NCBI GenBank assembly: GCA_902585045.1 | Contig: CACICB010000002.1 | Span: 62,001-126,000, forward strand | From: an uncultured Pelagibacteraceae bacterium | GTDB lineage: Bacteria; Pseudomonadota; Alphaproteobacteria; Pelagibacterales; Pelagibacteraceae | Reading direction: 5' to 3' | DNA length: 64,000 nucleotides | Part shown: in pieces, positions 59,479 to 64,000 of the stretch | How the letters are laid out: every line of letters begins with the position of its first letter | Position numbering within the stretch: position 1 is the first letter of the stretch | The notes under the pieces: generated by a model | Seen by the model: only the letters and a program-made list of their open reading frames with translations | What the model was told of the DNA's origin: nothing | The model's database searches: none | Translations under genes and position numbers: made by a program

Positions 59479-59504
59479 TATATGCGCACTATCGTGCGCA
59501 TATA
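59479..59504 (-). terminator. GC-containing 11-bp hairpin between the two proX genes
   Basis: TATATGCGCAC and its reverse complement enclose TATC. It lies behind the upstream proX copy and ahead of the downstream copy's promoter. The T-run (TTTTT) comes only about 15 nt after the stem, so it is not a textbook intrinsic terminator. A role in stopping transcription, protecting a 3' end or binding a regulator is possible. Confidence 0.5.
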
Positions 59505-59525
59505 TTCTTATTTGCTAATTTTTTT

Positions 59526-60467
59526 TTATTTTATCCAACTATTAAAAGTTTTTTGATTAGATTTAATCCATTCTTCAGCATGTTTCTTTATTGCTTTTTC
59601 ACTTTTCTCACCCTTATTCATTTTTAAGTTCTGAGCAGCAATATCAGCTAAAGGTATAGATGCTTTTTTTAAAAACTTTTCTACTTTTGGATTAGCTTTT
59701 AAAAAATCAACATTCGCAGCTGGTCTAATGTCGTTCACACCAAATCCCATATTAAGTTTTGACTTTGTTGCATTTGGTACGCTAACCACTTTTGTTTCGC
59801 TAAAAGGAGCTTCAATCCAAACTACATCTTCACCTAATTTTAAAGTTCCGACTGTCCAGTTCGGTGTCCAAGTATAAAATAAAACAGATTTACCGTTTTT
59901 ATATCTTGAAATTATATCGGCCATAGCAGCTGAGTAATCTGCTTTTATTGGATTAATAAATTCACCCAGACCAAGTTCTTCAAAATGTCTTGATATAATT
60001 TTTTCACAACCCCATCCTGGATGACAAGCAACCATATCTGCTTTGCCATCGCCGTTAGAGTCAAACTCTTTAGCGTAATTTTTTATATCCATTACTGATT
60101 TTATATTAAATTTGTCTGCAGTTTTTTTGTCAATTAGGTAACCTTGTAACCCACCGCTTTTTGCAACATATCCTACAGGTTTTACTTTACCCATAGCCTC
60201 TTTTACATAAGAGTCGTGATTTCCAAACCATCCATTCACCCAAAGATCCATATCTCCTGCTGCTGCCGCAACATAGAACACCTGAGGTTTCATAACAGTT
60301 GGGCCAGTAACTTTATAACCCATTTTTTCTAATGCTTTTTTATAAACTTCTGCTTGGAAATAACCTGTGTCCCAATCAGCTTTACCCATTTTTATTTCTT
60401 TTGCGTTTATTGATAAACTTAATGTTGAAACAAAAACTATAGTTATTAACGTTTTTAATAATTTCAT
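59526..60467 (-). CDS. proX: Glycine betaine-binding periplasmic protein (copy 2)
   Basis: Same family and same length (313 aa) as the next gene, and very similar along the whole sequence (by eye about three quarters identical in the aligned parts). Signal peptide about 1-22, then MGKADWDTGYFQAEVYKKAL, DLWVNGWFGNHDSYV and FDSNGDGKADMVACHPGWGCE. The pocket motif FYTWTPNW is kept. An AAGGA site precedes the ATG. It looks like a tandem duplicate with altered specificity or expression. It ends 129 nt before copy 1. Confidence 0.93.
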   Translation of the reverse strand: MKLLKTLITIVFVSTLSLSINAKEIKMGKADWDTGYFQAEVYKKALEKMGYKVTGPTVMKPQVFYVAAAAGDMDLWVNGWFGNHDSYVKEAMGKVKPVGYVAKSGGLQGYLIDKKTADKFNIKSVMDIKNYAKEFDSNGDGKADMVACHPGWGCEKIISRHFEELGLGEFINPIKADYSAAMADIISRYKNGKSVLFYTWTPNWTVGTLKLGEDVVWIEAPFSETKVVSVPNATKSKLNMGFGVNDIRPAANVDFLKANPKVEKFLKKASIPLADIAAQNLKMNKGEKSEKAIKKHAEEWIKSNQKTFNSWIK

Positions 60468-60552
60468 AATTATCCTTTTGTTGTAATTATATTAAATTAT
60501 AAAAAATTTTAATGAAAAGAGAGTATTGTCGCAGAAATATTTATGAAGTTAT

Positions 60553-60951
60553 CTAATCCTTTTTACACTTTTTGCAAATACCAAAAAATTCTAAGTTAAA
60601 TCTTTTAAATTTCATTCCTTTTTTATGATTAAAACCAGATAAATATTTTGAAAGTTTGGTATCACTTATTTCATCTACCATTTCACAACTTTCACAGATC
60701 GAAAACGCTGTTGCTTTTGAAATTTCACAATCTGAACTTCTGCATGCAACAAAAGCATTTTTACTTTCTATTTTATGAATTTTACCCATTGCAATCAATT
60801 TATCTAACGCTCGATAAATTTGTTGAGGTGCATTTATTCCTTTTTTTTGTACGTTGAATAAAATAGAGTAAGCTTTTAAAGGACCCTTTGCTTTTTCAAT
60901 AATATCTAAAACAATTTGTTGATTTCTAGAAAGTGTTTGTGCTTGTGCCAT
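60553..60951 (-). CDS. zur: Zinc uptake regulator, Fur family
   Basis: Zur represses zinc uptake genes when zinc is ample. The winged-helix head is AQTLSRNQQIVLDIIEKAKGPLKAYSILFNVQKKGINAPQQIYRALDKL (about 4-52). The C-terminal metal domain has Cys pairs CRSSDC, CESCEMVDE and CKKC. I use the ATG giving MAQAQTLS (132 aa) over an upstream TTG. It is the last gene of znuC-znuB-zur, which would give autoregulation. Confidence 0.88.
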   Translation of the reverse strand: MAQAQTLSRNQQIVLDIIEKAKGPLKAYSILFNVQKKGINAPQQIYRALDKLIAMGKIHKIESKNAFVACRSSDCEISKATAFSICESCEMVDEISDTKLSKYLSGFNHKKGMKFKRFNLEFFGICKKCKKD

Positions 60952-60973
60952 AATATAATTTACCAATTAAACA

Positions 60974-61777
60974 TTATTTTTTCAATTCGGAATATTTTTT
61001 AAACTTAATAAGTGAAAAACAAAAAAGTATTAAAGCTGCAGTTATGATTGAAGGTCCAGAAGGAGTATTAAATTCTAAAGATGAAAACAATCCTATCATT
61101 ACTGATAGAAGTCCTCCAACTATTGATAGGACAACCATTTGTTGAGGATTGTTCGAAATGTTCCTGGCCATTGCTGCAGGTATAATAAGCATTCCGGTTA
61201 TTAACAATAGTCCCACAATTTTTATAGAAATTGCAATTATTGCAGCCATTAAAATTGTAAATATTGCATTTATCTTATCTGGTTTCATGCCCTCTGCTTC
61301 AGCTAAATCATAATTTACTGTTGAAGCGAATAATGGCTTCCAAATTAATTTTAGTACTAAAAGGATTAATGCACCTCCTATCCAAATAAACATTAAATCA
61401 ATTTCATTAACAGCAAGTATATCTCCGAATAATAATCCCATTACATCAAATCTGATTGATGTTAAAAAACCTAAAATAACAAAACCTACTGCCAATGAGG
61501 CGTGTGCAAGTAAGCCAAGTAATGCATCGTTTGGTAATTTTGTTTTTTTTTGTAATTTTAGAAGAATGATTGCCAGTGCTGCAGATATTAAGAAAACTGC
61601 AAAGGCAATATTAATATCGAAAAAAACTGCCATAGTTACACCTAACAAAGCTGAGTGAGCTAAAGTTCCTGCAAAGAAAGAAAATCTTCGCCAAATAATG
61701 AAACAACCAAAAGGTCCTGTTATCAAAGCGATACCAATTCCTGCAAATAAAGCTCTTATAAAAAAATCATCAAACAT
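60974..61777 (-). CDS. znuB: Zinc ABC transporter permease ZnuB
   Basis: An integral membrane protein of 267 aa with about seven or eight helices. FGCFIIWRRFSFFAGTLAHSALLGV and LLITGMLIIPAAMARNIS are typical of ABC-3 family permeases for zinc and manganese. It follows znuC by 2 nt. The substrate zinc is inferred from zur and the histidine-rich ZnuA. Confidence 0.92.
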   Translation of the reverse strand: MFDDFFIRALFAGIGIALITGPFGCFIIWRRFSFFAGTLAHSALLGVTMAVFFDINIAFAVFLISAALAIILLKLQKKTKLPNDALLGLLAHASLAVGFVILGFLTSIRFDVMGLLFGDILAVNEIDLMFIWIGGALILLVLKLIWKPLFASTVNYDLAEAEGMKPDKINAIFTILMAAIIAISIKIVGLLLITGMLIIPAAMARNISNNPQQMVVLSIVGGLLSVMIGLFSSLEFNTPSGPSIITAALILFCFSLIKFKKYSELKK

Positions 61778-61779
61778 GA

Positions 61780-62532
61780 TTATTGCTTTCGGTTAATTGT
61801 TCCATCTTGCGAATGAGTATGATCGTGTTTATGCTCATATAGAGTAAGGACCTTTGATGCACGGTCTCCAAATAATTCTTTATACTTTTCGTCTTGAGCA
61901 ACAATATGTGGTTTACCAGAACAACACACGTGTCCATTTAGACAGATTACATGATCAGTGGCTGACATTACCATATGTAAATCGTGGGAAATTAAAAGTA
62001 TTCCACAACTGAGATCTTCTGAAATTTTCTTGATCAATTCATAAATAGCTACTTCTCCTTTAAAGTCTACGCCCTGAACAGGTTCATCTAAAACTAAAAG
62101 CTCAGGTTTCTTTGCAATAGCTCTTGCGATTAAAACTCTTTGAAACTCGCCACCTGAGAGGTTACTTAAACTCTTCTGCTTTAAATGTTCAACGCCTGTT
62201 AAATTTAGGACATCACTAATTTGCTCGTTGTTTACATCTTTGGTCAAAAACATGAAATCAATTACTCTTATTGGTAAAGTCCAATCGATTGATATTTTTT
62301 GAGGTACATAACCAATCTTATTAGTAAATTTTTTTACATTACCCATTATATTTTTGTGAATACCTAAAGCTATTTTTGCTGTTGTAGATTTTCCTGATCC
62401 GTTTGGACCAATTAAAGTGACGATCTCCCCTTCTCGGACTTCAAAAGAAACTCCCTCTACTAATATTTTAGAGTTTATAGAAAGACCAGCTTTTTCAACT
62501 TGAAGGAGAGTCTTTTTATTTTCATTTTTCAT
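61780..62532 (-). CDS. znuC: Zinc ABC transporter ATP-binding protein ZnuC
   Basis: Walker A GPNGSGKST is at 42-50. The signature LSGGE is followed by QRVLIARAIAKKPELLVLDEPVQGVD with Walker B. HDLHMVMSATDHVICLNGHVCCSG is the H-loop and a Cys-rich tail seen in ZnuC. The C-terminus carries YEHKHDHTHSQDG, a short histidine-rich end that could bind zinc. Length is 250 aa. It is first in the minus-strand operon, starting next to the Zur boxes. Confidence 0.95.
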   Translation of the reverse strand: MKNENKKTLLQVEKAGLSINSKILVEGVSFEVREGEIVTLIGPNGSGKSTTAKIALGIHKNIMGNVKKFTNKIGYVPQKISIDWTLPIRVIDFMFLTKDVNNEQISDVLNLTGVEHLKQKSLSNLSGGEFQRVLIARAIAKKPELLVLDEPVQGVDFKGEVAIYELIKKISEDLSCGILLISHDLHMVMSATDHVICLNGHVCCSGKPHIVAQDEKYKELFGDRASKVLTLYEHKHDHTHSQDGTINRKQ

Positions 62533-62555
62533 AAATTAAACCTTGACGATTAAAA

Positions 62556-62587
62556 TGTTATATTATAACAAATGTTACATTATAACA
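62556..62587. promoter_or_regulatory. Two tandem Zur-box-like palindromes between znuC and znuA
   Basis: TGTTATATTATAACA (62556-62570) is a perfect 7-1-7 inverted repeat. TGTTACATTATAACA (62573-62587) is the same with one mismatch. Their starts are 17 nt apart. They cover TATAAT-type -10 boxes of both divergent operons. With zur adjacent, binding by Zur is the natural reading. The box pair resembles the AT-rich Zur sites of other alphaproteobacteria. Confidence 0.75.
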
Positions 62588-62592
62588 ATCTT

Positions 62593-63603
62593 ATGTTAAA
62601 CAAAATTTTAAAGCTTACAATAACTATATTTTTAATCTTTGGGCTTAAGTCTTCTGTGAACGCGGATGTAAATGTAGTCACATCAATAAAACCTATTCAT
62701 TCTTTAGCTAGTTACGTAATGGATGGTGTAGGCAAACCTGATGTAATTGTTGACGGCTATAATTCACCACATGGATTTAGCCTTAAACCGTCACATGCAA
62801 AAATGATTGAAAAAGCAGATCTAATAATTTGGGTTGGTGAAGATTTAGAAGCTTTCCTAGAAAAACCATTAAATACAATTGCTAAGAAAGCTGTAAATAT
62901 TGAAATAATGAATTTAAGTGGAGTTAAAAAACTTAAATTTAGAGAAAAAAATATATTTGAAGGTCATGATGATCATGGACACGGTCATAAAGAGAAAAAA
63001 CATGATGATCACGGACACGGTCATAAAGAAAAGAAACACGATGATCATGATCATAAAAAGGCTAAACATGATGATCATGGCCATGAGGGACATGCTCACG
63101 GAGAACACGATCCACATGTTTGGTTAGATCCAATGAATGCTAAAGTAATTATAAAAGAAATCGAAAAACAATTAGTTAAATTGGATCCAGATAACAGCTC
63201 TAAATATAAAGCTAATTCTAAAAAAGCTCAGTCTGAATTAGATAATTTAACAAAAAATATTAAAAGAGATCTTAAAGGAAATCTTAGATTTGTAGTTTTC
63301 CATGATGCCTATCAATATTTTGAAAATAGATTTGGTATTAAAGTTCTTGGAGCTTTAACAGTAAATCCAGACGTTTTACCTGGAGCTGAACAATTATCTG
63401 AAATAAGAGAGGTAATAGAACATGAAAAAGTTAATTGTCTTTTTTCAGAACCTCAATTCAACCCAGCTATTATAAAATCTATAGCGAAAGACACTAAAAT
63501 TAAAACTGGTGTTTTAGATCCTCTTGGTGCAACCTTAGATAAAGGCAAAGGCATGTACTCTGAACTTTTACAAAGTATGTACGCTTCATTTAAAGGTTGT
63601 TAG
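62593..63603 (+). CDS. znuA: Zinc-binding periplasmic protein ZnuA with long histidine-rich loop
   Basis: A periplasmic binding protein for zinc. I use the ATG at 62593 because it gives a clean signal peptide (LNKILKLTITIFLIFGLKSSVNA). The ATG at 62572 lies inside a Zur box. His60 in SPHGFSLKPSH, HVWLDP, and FHDAYQYF supply zinc ligands. Residues about 124-175 are a histidine/aspartate-rich loop made of repeated HDDHGHGHKEKK units. Length is 336 aa. Confidence 0.95.
   Translation: MLNKILKLTITIFLIFGLKSSVNADVNVVTSIKPIHSLASYVMDGVGKPDVIVDGYNSPHGFSLKPSHAKMIEKADLIIWVGEDLEAFLEKPLNTIAKKAVNIEIMNLSGVKKLKFREKNIFEGHDDHGHGHKEKKHDDHGHGHKEKKHDDHDHKKAKHDDHGHEGHAHGEHDPHVWLDPMNAKVIIKEIEKQLVKLDPDNSSKYKANSKKAQSELDNLTKNIKRDLKGNLRFVVFHDAYQYFENRFGIKVLGALTVNPDVLPGAEQLSEIREVIEHEKVNCLFSEPQFNPAIIKSIAKDTKIKTGVLDPLGATLDKGKGMYSELLQSMYASFKGC
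62965..63093 (+). repeat. Tandem repeat inside znuA coding the His-rich loop
   Basis: Two nearly identical 36-bp units (62965-63000 and 63001-63036) code HDDHGHGHKEKK. A shorter third unit (63037-63066) and a fourth start (63067 onward) follow. Third-position differences show they are not very recent copies. Such loops in ZnuA bind extra zinc and may vary in length between strains by slippage. Confidence 0.85.
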
Positions 63604-63608
63604 GAAAT

Positions 63609-64000
63609 TTATCTTTCAATAACTAAAGTATCTTTAGAGCCACCACCTTGAGAACTATTAACGATTGTGCTTCCTTTTTTAAGAGCAACTCTAGTTAGTC
63701 CGCCTGTTGTCACCCAAGATTTTTTACCAGTTAATACAAATGGTCTTAAATCTAAATGTCTAGGCTCAATTCCCTCTTCAGAAATTGTGGGATTAGTAGA
63801 TAAAATTTCTAATGGTTGAGCGATATAATCACTTGGCTTAGCTTTAATTTTATCTATCATATCTTCTCTTTCTTCTTTTGAGGCTTTAGGACCAATTAAT
63901 ATTCCATTGCCACCTGATCCATTAGTAGGTTTTACAACTAATTTAGAAATATTTTCAATGACATGGTCTTTATGAATTTTTTTTCTACACAAAAAAGTTT
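63609..64000 (-). CDS. Circularly permuted ATP-grasp protein, C-terminal part
   Basis: Partial gene: the frame remains open to the window edge. Visible blocks are [75 protein letters not shown]. These match the C-terminal end of the circularly permuted ATP-grasp family (about 470 aa), often found next to an alpha-E domain protein and a transglutaminase. The function is not established. It converges on znuA with only 5 nt between the stops. Confidence 0.85.
   Translation of the reverse strand, partial: TFLCRKKIHKDHVIENISKLVVKPTNGSGGNGILIGPKASKEEREDMIDKIKAKPSDYIAQPLEILSTNPTISEEGIEPRHLDLRPFVLTGKKSWVTTGGLTRVALKKGSTIVNSSQGGGSKDTLVIER

Noticed and set aside
62965..63093. Regular repeats near 63 kb as a CRISPR array
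   Set aside because: The units are adjacent without spacers and lie in frame inside znuA.

Overview
The window is AT-rich, with many long A/T runs, very short intergenic gaps and many start/stop overlaps. Gene content and order fit a streamlined marine alphaproteobacterium of the SAR11 type (Pelagibacterales). The main clues are the rpsM-adk-secY order, a glycine betaine transporter next to a betaine-homocysteine-type methyltransferase, and the BolA/Grx4 pair. This placement rests on gene content and style, not on a database search.

Region 1 (about 1-28650, all minus strand) is the main gene-expression block. Read in transcription direction it runs tRNA-Tyr, tRNA-Gly, tuf, tRNA-Trp, secE, nusG, rplKAJL, rpoBC, rpsLG-fusA, the S10 operon, the spc operon with secY and adk, and the alpha operon ending in rpoA and rplQ. 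Spacing is minimal. A strong promoter lies ahead of tRNA-Tyr, possible promoters lie ahead of rpsL, and a hairpin sits between rplL and rpoB. The usual slots for rpmD (L30) and a second tuf are empty.

Region 2 (28791-34999) holds rlmB, tRNA-Thr, and a small surface-sugar cassette (GT2 glycosyltransferase, FkbM methyltransferase, multi-pass GT-C-like protein, small membrane/coiled-coil protein). NAD kinase, tRNA-Leu and a GT9 heptosyltransferase-like gene follow. The cassette lies between two tRNA genes and is very AT-rich, so it may be a variable island.

Region 3 (34996-42956) has a CinA-type domain protein on minus, then a plus-strand run of sfsA, map, purB, purC, purS, purQ, purL, bolA-like and grxD. 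This covers much of the later purine pathway plus a Grx4-BolA iron-sulfur module.

Region 4 (42958-53129, minus) has an unknown methyltransferase behind rpsD, then trmJ, citramalate synthase, cysS, nadE, class II DAHP synthase, a minimal beta-carbonic-anhydrase-like protein, glmS, and a GlmU that consists only of the acetyltransferase half.

Region 5 (53200-60467) has a phosphoglycolate-phosphatase-like HAD protein, a LysE-type exporter, prpB-prpC, a two-helix mini-protein and a homocysteine S-methyltransferase on plus. Convergent to these are a proW permease and two tandem proX binding proteins on minus, with no ATPase gene in the cluster. Together they suggest glycine betaine uptake and demethylation.

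Region 6 (60553-64000) is a zinc regulon: zur-znuB-znuC on minus and znuA on plus, diverging from two tandem Zur-box-like palindromes. The window ends inside a circularly permuted ATP-grasp gene.

There is no rRNA, insertion sequence, prophage or CRISPR array. No stretch longer than 300 bases lacks a gene.
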